From assembly GCA_018064605.1 (NCBI GenBank), contig JAGHUX010000001.1:33547-97546 (forward strand): DNA of 64,000 bases, written 5' to 3'. The notes beneath the pieces were generated by a model that was not told the origin of the DNA, did not search any database, and was given only the letters and a program-made list of their open reading frames with translations. The position numbers were made by a program, and so were the translations under genes. Of the stretch, positions 7,528-17,820 are shown in pieces. Positions within the stretch are counted from its first letter, which is position 1, and every line of letters starts with the position of its first letter. This DNA is from Candidatus Limimorpha caballi. GTDB taxonomy: Bacteria; Bacteroidota; Bacteroidia; Bacteroidales; F082.

Positions 7528-8748
7528 CTAATTGAGTTCCATCGCCTTGTCGTTCATCTTCAGACGTACGTACAATGTCTTGAGTGCCTGTTTGATGGCT
7601 GCGTCATCCGGAAGAAGTTCGTGGGCTTTCTCGACATACGGAAGCGCTTTTTCATCGAAGGCCTTGCCTTCCGCCATCATGGCATTGTATTCATTGACTT
7701 TGTCGAACGGAAGGTCGTTGGCCGTCGTGTATTTCTCAGCCGCCTTGTCAATCAGGATGCTGCCCGCGTTGATGTAAGCGTCAACGTATGTCGGGTCGAT
7801 TTCAATGACTCTGTCGTAGCTCTGGAGTGTCTTCTCGACGTCATAGAGTTCCGACTCCGAATTCGCGTAGATCGTCCCGAGGATGAAATAATAAACCGGC
7901 TGTGTCGGGTTCTTCTCGGCTGTCTCGATGATTTGGTCGAGGATTTCAGCCTCCCTGTGGACAGCGATGTATGAGTTTATCATCTCGTTCATGAGATTCA
8001 TGTCGTCCGGGTATTTTGCTCTGCCGGCCTGGATTGTCTCAATCATCTTGTCGTTTTCGCCAAGGCTGCGATAGCATATTGTGAGGTTCTGGTAGCAAAT
8101 CGCATCGTCTGCACCGTTGGAAACCAGCGTGTTGAGCATATCTACGGCTTCCTGGTATTTCTCTATTTTCATGGCGCAGATTGATGCGTTAAGAATCGCC
8201 GAGTTGTCGGTCCCGCCGATGGTGGCCGCCGCCTCATAGGCTTTCTTGAAGTTCTTGTACGCGTTTTCGAAATTCTGTTCGTTGAAGTCTCTGGCGCCCA
8301 TGTCATAATATGTCGCGCCTATCGATGTGATGTACTGCTGGAATTCGCCGGCGTTCTGGCTGTAATATTTCGGGTCGAGATTCATTACCTTCCCGAAAGC
8401 CGTAAGTGCCTTCTCGAACGCCTCGCCGTCCAGTTCGGCAAAGTCAGGATAGATGCCGATTGTGTAGTAGATGACAGCATAGTAATGCCATGTCTTCGGC
8501 TGGTTCATCGTTGACTCGTGCACTGATGCCGCGTCGATGGAGGTCTTCGACTTCTGCATCATGGCTTTGGCGTTGTCCATCTGCTTTGCCGCCTTTTCAA
8601 CTTTATTCTGGCTCTTGAATGCCTCTGCCTGGTCGATGTACTGTTGTGCCGTCTTCCGGTAATTGTGGGCGTTCACAACTTCTTTGTTCTGTGCGAATGC
8701 AAATGTCCCAATTAAAGCAATCGCTAATGTAAAAACTAATTTCTTCAT
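7528..8748 (-). CDS. Secreted TPR protein downstream of gyrA
   Basis: A 406-residue protein with a signal peptide (MKKLVFTLAIALIGTFAFAQ) and five or more tetratricopeptide repeats, for example FENAYKNFKKAYEAA and LQSYDRVIEIDPTYVDAYIN. It is probably periplasmic or outer-membrane-facing and should serve as a protein-binding scaffold; no enzyme motif is present. It starts 21 bp after gyrA on the same strand and ends at a strong hairpin terminator, so it is cotranscribed with gyrA, an arrangement I recall as common in Bacteroidales. Confidence 0.85.
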   Translation of the reverse strand: MKKLVFTLAIALIGTFAFAQNKEVVNAHNYRKTAQQYIDQAEAFKSQNKVEKAAKQMDNAKAMMQKSKTSIDAASVHESTMNQPKTWHYYAVIYYTIGIYPDFAELDGEAFEKALTAFGKVMNLDPKYYSQNAGEFQQYITSIGATYYDMGARDFNEQNFENAYKNFKKAYEAAATIGGTDNSAILNASICAMKIEKYQEAVDMLNTLVSNGADDAICYQNLTICYRSLGENDKMIETIQAGRAKYPDDMNLMNEMINSYIAVHREAEILDQIIETAEKNPTQPVYYFILGTIYANSESELYDVEKTLQSYDRVIEIDPTYVDAYINAGSILIDKAAEKYTTANDLPFDKVNEYNAMMAEGKAFDEKALPYVEKAHELLPDDAAIKQALKTLYVRLKMNDKAMELN

Positions 8749-8769
8749 TTTTTCGCTTTTTTATTAATG

Positions 8770-11322
8770 TTATTCTTCTGTTTTGTTCTCTTGATTGTCA
8801 ATGCTTTCTTCGGCTTCCACATTTTCAATGACTTCGGTGCTCTCTTCCGAATCGTCTCCGTCATCTTCAAAATGTTCCGCGTTGACCTTGGTCACAGCGG
8901 CAATCTCGTCGTTGTCGCGTAGGTTGATGAGGCGCACGCCCTGTGTGGCACGGCCCATAACTCTCAGAGTGTCAACGGCAATCCTGATAAGGATACCCGA
9001 TTTGTTGATAATCATGAGGTCATCGCCGTCAACGACGTCCTTGATCGCCACGAGCTGCCCCGTCTTGTCGGTGATGTTCATTGTCTTGACACCCTTGCCG
9101 CCTCTGTTGGTGATGCGGTATTCCTCGAGTTCCGAGCGTTTGCCGTAGCCTTTTTCAGAAACTACGAGTACGTTTGTCTGCGGGTCGTCGATGCAGATCA
9201 TGCCCACGACTTCGTCATTGTCATTGTCATCTATCGAAATCGCGCGGACGCCTGATGCCGTCCTGCCCATCGGCCTGACTGTCGATTCTGGGAATCTGAT
9301 GGCCCTGCCCGACTTCAATGCGATGAGTATCTCGCTGTTGCCGCTTGTCATCTTGGCCTCAAGCAGCTCGTCGCCCTCGCGGATGCCGAGCGCAATGATG
9401 CCCGTCGTGCGTGGTCTTGAATAGGCCTCAAGCGTCGTCTTCTTGATGATACCCTTCTTGGTGATAAGTGTCAGATAATGATTCTCAACGAATTCCTGAC
9501 TCATGTTCGTCAAGTTGATGTATGCCTTGACATTGTCATCCTTGTCGAGGTTGATGAGGTTCTGGATCGCACGGCCCTTGCTCGACTTCGTGCCTTCGGG
9601 AATCTCGAACACCCTGAGCCAGTAGCACCTGCCTTTTTCGGTGAAGAAGAGCATGTAGTTGTGGTTCGTGGCCACAAAGATCTGTTCGATGAAGTCCTCG
9701 TCGCGTGCGTCGGAGCCTTTCGAGCCTTTACCTCCCCTACTCTGACGGCGGTATTCGCTCAGGTTGGTCCTCTTAATATAATTAAGGTGTGATATTGTAA
9801 CTACGACCGCGTCGTCGGCGATGATGTCCTCGATCTTGAAGTCGTCGGCCGTGCGCTCGATGGTTGTCTTCCTCTCGTCGCCGTATTTGTCTTTGACGAC
9901 AAGAAGCTCGTTCTTGATGATGTCGAACTGCATGCTTGTGTTGGCGAGTATTTCGTTCAGATGACGGATTGTCTGGTGCAGCTGGTCGAGTTCGTCCATG
10001 ATCTTCTTGATTTCGAGGCCGGCGAGTTGTCCGAGGCGGTACGCCACTATGGCGGCTGCCTGCGGGTCATCGAAGCCGAACCTGTCCATGATGGCTTGTT
10101 TCGCCTCCGGCGTGCCGCCCTTGCAGGCTCTGATTGTCGCGATGATCTCATCGACTATGTCGAGGGCGCGTGCCAGACCTTCGAGGATGTGTGCGCGTTT
10201 CTCGGCCTCGCGGAGGTCGTGCTGGGTGCGGCGCACGACGACTTCATGGCGGTGCTCCACGTAATATTGAATCAGCTGCTTGAGGTTCAACGTGTGCGGA
10301 CGGCCTTTGACGAGGCATACGTTGTTGACGCTGAACGAGCTCTGCAGTCCGGTGTACTGGAACAGTTTGTTCAGCACCACGCTTGACACGGCGTCGCGTT
10401 TCAGTTCGTAAACGATGCGGAGGCCGTTGCGGTCCGACTCGTCGCGGATGTCGGCGATGCCCTCGATTTTCTTTTCGCTGATAAGGTCGGCGGTGCGTTT
10501 GATCATCTCCGCCTTGTTTGTCTGATAAGGCACCGATGTGGCGATGATGCGCTCGTGTCCGCCGTGCTCCTCGATGGTCGTGTTGGCGCGCAACACGATG
10601 CGCCCGCGTCCTGTCTCGAACGCCTCGCGCACGCCCTCGTAGCCGTAGATGATGCCGCCTGTCGGGAAGTCGGGTGCCTTGATGTACTCCATCAACTCGC
10701 TGACTGTTATGTCGTTGTTGTCGATATATGCGATGATGCCGTCGACGACTTCGCTGAGGTTGTGGGGCGGCATGTTGGTGGCCATGCCCACGGCGATGCC
10801 GCTCGCGCCGTTAACCAGGAGGTTCGGGATGAGCGCCGGCAGCACAGTCGGCTCCTGCTCCGAGTCGTCGTAGTTGTTCATGAAATCGACAGTCTCTTTG
10901 TCGAGGTCGGCGAGCATCTCCTCCGCGAGCTTGCGCAGACGCGCCTCCGTGTAACGCATGGCCGCCGGCGGGTCGGCGTCTATTGAGCCGAAGTTGCCCT
11001 GACCGTCGATGAGCGGATAGCGCATGCTCCAGTCCTGAGCCAGACGGACCATCGCGTCGTAAACTGATGAGTCACCGTGTGGGTGATACTTTCCTAAAAC
11101 CTCGCCGACAACCTTCGCTGACTTCTTGTACGGACGGTTCGACAACACGCCCATGTCCATCATTCCGTATAGGATGCGGCGGTGCACAGGCTTCAGACCG
11201 TCCCTGACATCCGGCAATGCACGCGCAACGATGACCGACATCGAATAGTCGATGTAACTCGTTTTCATGTGATCCTCAATGCCTACCGGGACGATTCTCT
11301 CGCCTTCTAATTTTTCTTCCAT
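8770..11322 (-). CDS. gyrA: DNA gyrase subunit A
   Basis: 850 residues, normal length for Bacteroidota GyrA. The N-terminus has [20 protein letters not shown], the winged-helix region [19 protein letters not shown], and the catalytic Tyr in [10 protein letters not shown]. The C-terminal beta-pinwheel carries the GyrA box RQSRGGKG, which wraps DNA and distinguishes it from ParC. The quinolone-determining positions equivalent to E. coli Ser83 and Asp87 are Ser and Asp, so no classic resistance change is seen. The tail is acidic. First gene of the gyrA-TPR transcript. Confidence 0.98.
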   Translation of the reverse strand: MEEKLEGERIVPVGIEDHMKTSYIDYSMSVIVARALPDVRDGLKPVHRRILYGMMDMGVLSNRPYKKSAKVVGEVLGKYHPHGDSSVYDAMVRLAQDWSMRYPLIDGQGNFGSIDADPPAAMRYTEARLRKLAEEMLADLDKETVDFMNNYDDSEQEPTVLPALIPNLLVNGASGIAVGMATNMPPHNLSEVVDGIIAYIDNNDITVSELMEYIKAPDFPTGGIIYGYEGVREAFETGRGRIVLRANTTIEEHGGHERIIATSVPYQTNKAEMIKRTADLISEKKIEGIADIRDESDRNGLRIVYELKRDAVSSVVLNKLFQYTGLQSSFSVNNVCLVKGRPHTLNLKQLIQYYVEHRHEVVVRRTQHDLREAEKRAHILEGLARALDIVDEIIATIRACKGGTPEAKQAIMDRFGFDDPQAAAIVAYRLGQLAGLEIKKIMDELDQLHQTIRHLNEILANTSMQFDIIKNELLVVKDKYGDERKTTIERTADDFKIEDIIADDAVVVTISHLNYIKRTNLSEYRRQSRGGKGSKGSDARDEDFIEQIFVATNHNYMLFFTEKGRCYWLRVFEIPEGTKSSKGRAIQNLINLDKDDNVKAYINLTNMSQEFVENHYLTLITKKGIIKKTTLEAYSRPRTTGIIALGIREGDELLEAKMTSGNSEILIALKSGRAIRFPESTVRPMGRTASGVRAISIDDNDNDEVVGMICIDDPQTNVLVVSEKGYGKRSELEEYRITNRGGKGVKTMNITDKTGQLVAIKDVVDGDDLMIINKSGILIRIAVDTLRVMGRATQGVRLINLRDNDEIAAVTKVNAEHFEDDGDDSEESTEVIENVEAEESIDNQENKTEE

Positions 11323-11362
11323 TTATCTTTTTACCTTTATAGATTTAACTCGAAATATTGCA

Positions 11363-11370
11363 CAAAAATA
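11363..11370 (-). promoter_or_regulatory. -7 box for gyrA
   Basis: CAAAAATA on plus reads TATTTTTG on minus, 41 bp upstream of the gyrA ATG. Confidence 0.55.
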
Positions 11371-11461
11371 CAAATTATTTCAATAAGCGAACCAAATATG
11401 AACTAAATTTTTTGTTCAAAACTTAAATGCTTGTTTTTGCTCCCAAACCAAATTTTGTTTG

Positions 11462-11469
11462 TATCTTTG
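11462..11469 (+). promoter_or_regulatory. -7 box for clpC operon
   Basis: TATCTTTG, 24 bp upstream of the clpC ATG. A TTG at 11437-11439 could be the -33 element. Confidence 0.6.
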
Positions 11470-11492
11470 CAGCTTGAAAAATTTGGGAAAGA

Positions 11493-14069
11493 ATGGATCA
11501 GAAATTTTCACCGAGAGTGCGCGAAATAATGTTTCACAGCCATGAGGAAGCCGTGAGGATGGGTAACCCGTACATCGGTTTGGAACACATTTTCCTCGGC
11601 ATTGTTGACGATACTGACAATAACGCGGTGCATATTTTGAGGAACTTGAACCTCGATGTCGAAGTCTTCAGGGAGAAACTCGAGGCCTCGATAAAGTCGA
11701 CGCCGGTTATTTCGGCGAACACCGACAACATGCCGCTGACGAAACAGGCCGAACGTGCGTTGAAGTTCACATACCTCGTCGCAAAAGAGTTCAACAGCGA
11801 CCAGGTGGCGTCGGAACATCTCATGCTCGCAATACTGCATGATGACAATAACATCATATCGCAACGTCTTGAATATGAAGGTATCTCATTTGATAGATAC
11901 AAGAAGGAAGTGAAGAAGATGATGCCTGATGTGCCGGTGAAGAAAGACGAGTCGCCGGCGAAACCGCAGGACATCTTCATGGATGAAGACGAGGATGACG
12001 ATGTCAAGGTGACGGAGACTCCGAAGCAGAAAGGCAACCAGAAGTCGAACACGCCCGTCCTTGACAGCTTCGGTCGCGACCTGACGCGCGCCGCCGAGGA
12101 AGGCCGCCTCGACCCCGTCGTCGGACGTGACAATGAGCTGGAACGCATCGCGCAAATCCTGTGCCGCAGGAAGAAAAACAACCCGATATTGATAGGTGAG
12201 CCGGGCGTCGGCAAGTCGGCAATCGCCGAAGGACTTGCGATAAGAATAAACGAGCATAAGGTTCCGAGGACTCTTTATAACAAACGTCTCGTCATGCTCG
12301 ACCTCGCGTCTGTCGTGGCAGGCACCAAGTACAGAGGACAGTTCGAGGAACGCATGAAGTCGATACTCAATGAGTTGGAGAAAAATCCTGATGTCATCCT
12401 GTTCATCGATGAGATTCACACCATCGTCGGCGCGGGCAACGCCAACGGCTCCCTCGACGCGTCGAACATGTTCAAGCCGGCGCTGGCCCGAGGCGAACTG
12501 CAATGCATCGGATCTACAACACTCGACGAATACCGCCAATATATAGAGAAAGACGGTGCGCTCGAACGTCGTTTCCAGAAGATTTTGGTGGAGCCGACGA
12601 CAACGGAAGAGACGATTCAGATCCTTAAAAACATCAAGGGCAAATATGAAGACCATCATCTTGTTAAATATGACGATGACGCCATCGTGGCCTGCGTGAG
12701 ACTCACAGATCGTTATATGTCAGAGCGTTGCCTTCCCGACAAGGCCATCGACGCAATGGACGAGGCCGGAGCGAGGGTGCATATCAGCAACATCAAGGTG
12801 CCGGTTGAAATCAACGAGCTTGAAGCCGAACTCGAACAGATCCGTGAGGGCAAGAAAAAAGCCATCTCCGAACAGAAGTTCGAGGAGGCGGGCATGCTGC
12901 GCGACCGAGAGAAGAAAGTACTCGACAGGCTCGAACGTGCCAAGAAGGAATGGGACGACGAACTGAAGAACCACAAGGAGGTCGTCACAGAACAGAACGT
13001 CGCGGAAGTCGTCGCGATGATGACGGGCGTGCCGGTGCAGCGCATCGCCCGCAACGAAGGCGACCGTCTCATGAACATGGAAAGAGAACTTGAGGACACC
13101 GTCGTCGGACAGGATGAGGCCATCAAGAAAGTGGCCCGTGCCATCCGCCGCAACCGCGCAGGACTCAAAGACCCGAACAGACCCATCGGAACGTTCATGT
13201 TCCTCGGTCCGACAGGTGTCGGAAAGACATATCTCGCCAAGGTTCTCGCCAAGTATCTCTTTGATTCTGAAGAGGCTTTGATAAGGATCGACATGAGTGA
13301 GTACATGGAGAAATTCGCCGTGTCGCGTCTCGTCGGCGCACCTCCCGGATATGTCGGATATGAGGAAGGCGGTCAGCTGACCGAGAAAGTTCGTCGCAAG
13401 CCCTACTCCATCGTTCTCCTTGACGAGATAGAAAAAGCACATCCCGACGTGTTCCATCTCATGCTTCAGGTCCTTGACGACGGCCAACTCACTGATTCTC
13501 TTGGCCGTAAGGTCGATTTCAAGAACACCATTGTCATAATGACCTCAAACATCGGCTCGCGTCAGCTCAAGGATTTCGGACAGGGTGTTGGTTTCGGCAC
13601 GCAGGCGGTCAAAGATGCGAAAGGCGTCCACGACCACAGCATAATCGAAAACGCCCTGCGCCGCCAGTTCGCGCCGGAGTTCCTGAACCGCATCGACGAC
13701 CTCGTGATCTTCGATTCTTTGAGCAAAGAAAACATCAACAAGATCATCGACATAGAACTCAAAAACGTTTACGAGCGTGTCAAGGATATGGGCAATACAT
13801 TGGTTCTCAGTGACAAAGCCCGTGACTACATCGTCGAGAAAGGCTGGGACGAACAGTATGGCGCACGACCGCTTAAACGCGCAATCCAGAAATATGTGGA
13901 GGACGTCCTCGCCGAAGAAATCATCAAGACAAAGATGGTCAAAGGCGACAAGATTGTCATTGATTATGACAAGGAAAAAGATGAAATGGTGACAGCCATC
14001 GAACATCTTGAGTTGCCGGAACCTGTTGTCAATGAAGAAGTTAAACGAATTGAAGAACCTGAAGCATAA
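11493..14069 (+). CDS. clpC: ClpC-type AAA+ unfoldase (ATP-dependent Clp protease ATP-binding subunit)
   Basis: 858 residues with the full ClpC plan: double Clp N-domain (residues 1-145), an acidic linker, first AAA+ module with [13 protein letters not shown] and Walker [13 protein letters not shown], a short middle domain with a UVR-like segment ([17 protein letters not shown]), and second AAA+ module with [12 protein letters not shown] and [11 protein letters not shown]. The hexamer unfolds substrates and feeds ClpP in the cytoplasm. It overlaps the cca start by one base (TAATG), so the three-gene run clpC-cca-miaA is one transcript, linking protein quality control with tRNA maturation. Confidence 0.96.
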   Translation: MDQKFSPRVREIMFHSHEEAVRMGNPYIGLEHIFLGIVDDTDNNAVHILRNLNLDVEVFREKLEASIKSTPVISANTDNMPLTKQAERALKFTYLVAKEFNSDQVASEHLMLAILHDDNNIISQRLEYEGISFDRYKKEVKKMMPDVPVKKDESPAKPQDIFMDEDEDDDVKVTETPKQKGNQKSNTPVLDSFGRDLTRAAEEGRLDPVVGRDNELERIAQILCRRKKNNPILIGEPGVGKSAIAEGLAIRINEHKVPRTLYNKRLVMLDLASVVAGTKYRGQFEERMKSILNELEKNPDVILFIDEIHTIVGAGNANGSLDASNMFKPALARGELQCIGSTTLDEYRQYIEKDGALERRFQKILVEPTTTEETIQILKNIKGKYEDHHLVKYDDDAIVACVRLTDRYMSERCLPDKAIDAMDEAGARVHISNIKVPVEINELEAELEQIREGKKKAISEQKFEEAGMLRDREKKVLDRLERAKKEWDDELKNHKEVVTEQNVAEVVAMMTGVPVQRIARNEGDRLMNMERELEDTVVGQDEAIKKVARAIRRNRAGLKDPNRPIGTFMFLGPTGVGKTYLAKVLAKYLFDSEEALIRIDMSEYMEKFAVSRLVGAPPGYVGYEEGGQLTEKVRRKPYSIVLLDEIEKAHPDVFHLMLQVLDDGQLTDSLGRKVDFKNTIVIMTSNIGSRQLKDFGQGVGFGTQAVKDAKGVHDHSIIENALRRQFAPEFLNRIDDLVIFDSLSKENINKIIDIELKNVYERVKDMGNTLVLSDKARDYIVEKGWDEQYGARPLKRAIQKYVEDVLAEEIIKTKMVKGDKIVIDYDKEKDEMVTAIEHLELPEPVVNEEVKRIEEPEA

Positions 14070-15538
14070 TGAATTTATCAGAAAACATCAACAACAGGTT
14101 TTTCAGACTTATAGCGGAATGCAGCCGTGAGATGGGCTATCAGACATACGTCATCGGCGGTTACGTCCGCGACATCCTTCTGAAACGCGAATCGCATGAT
14201 ATTGACATAGTTACAGTCGGAAGCGGCATCGCCTTGGCGAAGAAAGTAGCATCGAAAATCAACGGCAAGAAAGAGGTTAAGTTTTACGGACATTTCGGCA
14301 CCGCGATGATTAATGTCGGCGGCCATGAGATTGAGTTCGTGGGCGCACGGAAAGAGTCGTACAGCCCCGACAGCCGCAAGCCCGTGTGCGAAAACGGCAC
14401 GCTTGAAGACGACCAAAACCGCCGCGACTTCACAATCAACGCATTGGCAATCAGCCTGAACGACGACACTTTCGGAGAACTCGTCGATCCGTTCAACGGA
14501 CTGCAGGACCTTGAAGACAAGATAATCAGAACGCCTCTCGACCCTGACGTGACATATTCCGACGACCCGCTGAGAATGATGCGGGCCATTCGTTTCGCCA
14601 CGCAGCTTCATTTTAGGATAGAAGACGAGTCGTTCGAGTCGATAAGACGTAACGTTCAGAGAATCAAGATAATATCAATGGAACGCGTCACGGAGGAGAT
14701 GAACAAGATGCTCATGTCGAGCGTCCCAAGCATCGGATTCAGGCTCCTCGACAAATCGGGGCTGCTTCAGGTGATTTTCCCGCAGATGGCCGCGCTGAAA
14801 GGTGTCGAAATGCATGAAGGCAAAGGCCACAAAGACAATTTCTATCACACTTTGGAAGTACTTGACAATGTGGCAAATAGCGGCGGCGACCTCTGGCTGA
14901 GATGGGCCGCCGTCCTTCACGACATCGCAAAACCGCAGACAAAACGATTCGAGAAGGAAATCGGCTGGACTTTCCACGGACACGAGGTGAAAGGCTCGAA
15001 GATGGTGCCGAAGATTTTTGCAAATTTCAGACTTCCTCTTAACGAAAAGATGAAATTCGTGCAGAACCTCGTTTATCTCCACCTCCGCCCTATCGTGCTC
15101 GCCCAAGACATCGTAACTGACTCGGCAGTAAGGCGCTTGCTGTTCGATGCCGGTGATGATATTGACGCTTTGATGATCCTCTGCGATGCAGATATTACAT
15201 CGAAAAACGAAGAGAAAAAAGCCCGTTTTCATCATAACTTTCAGATTGTCAGGCAGAAACTCAAAGAGATTGAGGCCAAAGACCATCTGCGCAACTGGCA
15301 GCCGCCTGTCAACGGAGAAGCAATCATGGAGACTTTCGGCATCCCAGAAGGTCGCGAGGTCGGAGTGATAAAGACCGCAATCCGCGAAGCCGTCCTTGAC
15401 GGAATAATCGGCAACAATTTCGCCGAGGCATACGATTTCATGAAGAAGAAAGGCGCCGAACTCGGACTTCATGTCGTGAAAGAGATTTCAGAAACGGATG
15501 TGGAAGTGAAAAACAATGGACCTGTTCCTGTTAAATGA
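14069..15538 (+). CDS. cca: CCA tRNA nucleotidyltransferase with HD domain
   Basis: 489 residues. The head domain shows YVIGGYVRDILLKR and DIDIVTVG, the nucleotidyltransferase G-[GS] and DxD motifs, then ENGTLEDDQNRRDFTINAL, typical of class II CCA-adding/poly(A) polymerase enzymes. An HD domain follows (WAAVLHDIAKPQTKRF). The enzyme adds or repairs the CCA 3' end of tRNA; the HD part would carry phosphohydrolase activity. Start ATG overlaps the clpC stop by one base and its TGA overlaps the miaA start. Confidence 0.93.
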   Translation: MNLSENINNRFFRLIAECSREMGYQTYVIGGYVRDILLKRESHDIDIVTVGSGIALAKKVASKINGKKEVKFYGHFGTAMINVGGHEIEFVGARKESYSPDSRKPVCENGTLEDDQNRRDFTINALAISLNDDTFGELVDPFNGLQDLEDKIIRTPLDPDVTYSDDPLRMMRAIRFATQLHFRIEDESFESIRRNVQRIKIISMERVTEEMNKMLMSSVPSIGFRLLDKSGLLQVIFPQMAALKGVEMHEGKGHKDNFYHTLEVLDNVANSGGDLWLRWAAVLHDIAKPQTKRFEKEIGWTFHGHEVKGSKMVPKIFANFRLPLNEKMKFVQNLVYLHLRPIVLAQDIVTDSAVRRLLFDAGDDIDALMILCDADITSKNEEKKARFHHNFQIVRQKLKEIEAKDHLRNWQPPVNGEAIMETFGIPEGREVGVIKTAIREAVLDGIIGNNFAEAYDFMKKKGAELGLHVVKEISETDVEVKNNGPVPVK

Positions 15539-16440
15539 ACAAAAAACACCTCATAGTCATCGCCGGACCGACAGCATCGGGCAAGACCGCCACCGCAATC
15601 AAGGTCGCGAAAGCCTTTGATACCGTCATCATTTCAGCTGACAGCCGCCAGTTTTACAAAGAACTTTCGATAGGAACGGCGGCGCCGACTGAAGAAGAAT
15701 TAAGCGAAGTAAAACATTATTTCGTTCATAATCTTTGTATTGAACAATCGTATGATGTCGCTGATTATGAACAAGATGTATTGTTTTTGTTAAATGAATT
15801 GTTTAAACAACACGATGTCGTTGTGATGACCGGCGGCTCCGGGCTTTTCATAGATGCGGTATGCAACGGACTTGACATGATTCCCGACATTTCTTCCGAA
15901 ACGAGAAACAAAGTCAATGAGATTTATGAAAAAGGCGGACTTGTCGCTTTGCAGTCTGAAGTCGAAAAAGTTGACCCTGAATATTACAAAATCGTTGACC
16001 GACAAAATCCACGAAGATTGCAACGCGCCATTGAAGTCTTTTTGCAAACAGGCAAGCCCTACTCCACTTTTCGCAAAAACAAACACGTTGACCGCGATTT
16101 CAACATCATCAAGACCGCACTTCTTTGGGACCGCGATGAACTGATAATGAGAATCAACAGACGTGTTGACTGCATGATGAACCTCGGACTTCTCGATGAA
16201 GTGAAATCGGTTTACGGTAAAAGACATCTAAATAGTTTAAACACAGTAGGTTACAAAGAATTGTTTGAATATCTCGACGGCAAAGCAACACTTGAGCAGG
16301 CGGTTGAGCAAATCAAGATCAACACTCGGCAATATGCGAAACGACAGATGACTTGGTTGAGGAAAAACAATGATTACCAGTGGTTTAGCATTGACGAATA
16401 CGATAAAATGTTGGATTACATAAAAGAACATTTGGCGTAA
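15535..16440 (+). CDS. miaA: tRNA dimethylallyltransferase
   Basis: 301 residues, the family length. The P-loop IAGPTASGKTATA, ADSRQFYKELSIGTAAP and GGSGLFIDAVCNGLD are MiaA signatures, and RQYAKRQMTWLRK near the C-terminus binds tRNA. It transfers the dimethylallyl group from DMAPP to A37 of tRNAs reading UNN codons. It is last in the clpC-cca-miaA run, joined to cca by an ATGA overlap. Confidence 0.96.
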   Translation: MNKKHLIVIAGPTASGKTATAIKVAKAFDTVIISADSRQFYKELSIGTAAPTEEELSEVKHYFVHNLCIEQSYDVADYEQDVLFLLNELFKQHDVVVMTGGSGLFIDAVCNGLDMIPDISSETRNKVNEIYEKGGLVALQSEVEKVDPEYYKIVDRQNPRRLQRAIEVFLQTGKPYSTFRKNKHVDRDFNIIKTALLWDRDELIMRINRRVDCMMNLGLLDEVKSVYGKRHLNSLNTVGYKELFEYLDGKATLEQAVEQIKINTRQYAKRQMTWLRKNNDYQWFSIDEYDKMLDYIKEHLA

Positions 16441-16452
16441 AGGAAAATTGAG

Positions 16453-16460
16453 TATTTTTG
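16453..16460 (+). promoter_or_regulatory. -7 box for the queuosine-precursor transporter
   Basis: TATTTTTG with a TTG at 16432-16434 (18-bp spacer). It leaves a 60-nt leader before the ATG at 16527; I see only a short ACGCAGATGCGT hairpin there and no recognisable preQ1 aptamer. Confidence 0.55.
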
Positions 16461-16526
16461 CGCCCTGAAACAAACATTGACGCAGATGCGTCCGTGTGCT
16501 TGAACACCACGTTAAAAACAAGGACA

Positions 16527-17216
16527 ATGAAAACAAAGAACAACAGCTTGAGTGTGCCGTTTTTTCTGATAGGTACACTTTTTTGCATCAGTCTCGTGAC
16601 TGCCAACTTATTGGAAACCAAAGTGATGCAAGTATTGAACATCACTTTTACAGGCGGTTTCTTAGTCTTCCCGATTTCATATATTCTCAACGACTGCATC
16701 TCTGAAGTTTACGGCTTCAAAAAGGCCCGACTGATTATCTGGACCGGTTTCCTGATGAATCTTATATTTGTACTTTTCTGCAAGGCTGCCGTGGCGTTGC
16801 CGTCGGCTCCGTTTTGGGAAGGCGACGATGCCTTCAGGTTCGTGTTCGATCTGGCACCAAGGATTTTGGTCGCGAGTCTTTGCGCTTTCTTGGTCGGCTC
16901 GTTCCTCAATGCATTTGTAATCAGCAAGATGAAGATTGCCAGCAATGGCCGACACTTCTCCGTGCGTGCCGTCTTGTCGTCGCTTGCCGGCGAGTTCGCC
17001 GACTCGATAATCTTCTTCCCGATTGCTTTCGGCGGACTGATGCCGTTACGCGAATTGCTGAAAATAATGGCTATACAAATAATCGCAAAAACGCTTTATG
17101 AAGTGGTCATGCTGCCATTCACAAAGCGTTTTGTAAATTATCTCAAAAAGGTTGAAGATACTGATATATACGACAATAACATTTCTTATAATATCTTCAA
17201 AATCAAAGATTTATAA
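16527..17216 (+). CDS. yhhQ: Queuosine precursor transporter (YhhQ/VUT family)
   Basis: Start ATG at 16527 (MKTKNNSLSVPFFLIG) gives 229 residues; the upstream 23 codons in the track overlap the leader. Six transmembrane segments are visible. ANLLETKVMQ, FPISYILNDCISEVYGFKKAR and the late EFADSIIFF are conserved in the YhhQ/DUF165 family that imports preQ0/preQ1 or queuine. Its position right after miaA fits a tRNA-modification theme, but it has its own promoter. Confidence 0.88.
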   Translation: MKTKNNSLSVPFFLIGTLFCISLVTANLLETKVMQVLNITFTGGFLVFPISYILNDCISEVYGFKKARLIIWTGFLMNLIFVLFCKAAVALPSAPFWEGDDAFRFVFDLAPRILVASLCAFLVGSFLNAFVISKMKIASNGRHFSVRAVLSSLAGEFADSIIFFPIAFGGLMPLRELLKIMAIQIIAKTLYEVVMLPFTKRFVNYLKKVEDTDIYDNNISYNIFKIKDL

Positions 17217-17810
17217 TAAACATTTTAAGTCTTTCTTTAATTTTTCTACTCCCTCAAATCTGACCGATTTAATTCCTACGTTTATCGCCCCATCGACATT
17301 GGCTTGATTATCGTCGATAAAAAGGCATTCTTCCGCAACGAGATTGTATCTGTCAAGCAAAACCTTGTAAAGCAATGGATTAGGCTTTAAAAGTTTCTCT
17401 TCGCCCGACATTACAATATAGTCTATCATCTCAAAGATGCGGTATTTCTTGCGAACTGTCGGAAAAGTCTCCGCCGACCAGTTTGTCAGTCCGTAGATCA
17501 CAGGGAATCCGTTCTCTTTCAATGACTTGATAAGTTTGTACATTCCGGGAATCTCCTCTCCCATCGTTTTCATCCAGTCGGTTTGATAAAGCCTGATACC
17601 CTCTTCATAATCAGGGAATTGCGCGATTCTTTCAGCTACCGCCACGGAAAACGGCTTGCCGCAGTCCATCTGTGCGTTCCATTCGCTGTTGCATACGTTT
17701 TTGATGAACCAGTCGGACTTTTCCTCATTTTTGAAAAAATCATCAAAAAGATAATGAGGATTCCAGTCAACAAGAACGCCGCCGAAGTCAAAAATAATGT
17801 TCTTGATCAT
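17211..17810 (-). CDS. HAD family phosphatase (IA subfamily)
   Basis: 199 residues. IIFDFGGVLVDWNP is motif I (D-x-G rather than D-x-D in the second catalytic position, as in the YihX/epoxide-hydrolase-like HAD-IA group), TNWSAE motif II, GEEKLLKPNP motif III and FIDDNQANVDGA motif IV. It probably dephosphorylates a small phosphosugar such as glucose-1-phosphate. It follows the Fic gene after 10 bp and is likely cotranscribed; its tail overlaps the convergent yhhQ by 6 bp. Confidence 0.85.
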   Translation of the reverse strand: MIKNIIFDFGGVLVDWNPHYLFDDFFKNEEKSDWFIKNVCNSEWNAQMDCGKPFSVAVAERIAQFPDYEEGIRLYQTDWMKTMGEEIPGMYKLIKSLKENGFPVIYGLTNWSAETFPTVRKKYRIFEMIDYIVMSGEEKLLKPNPLLYKVLLDRYNLVAEECLFIDDNQANVDGAINVGIKSVRFEGVEKLKKDLKCLL

Positions 17811-17820
17811 ATTTAGCAGT

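Noticed and set aside
16461-16526. preQ1 riboswitch before the queuosine-precursor transporter
   Set aside because: I see no preQ1-I style C-rich loop with A-rich tail, only a minor 12-nt hairpin. The leader is too short for larger classes.
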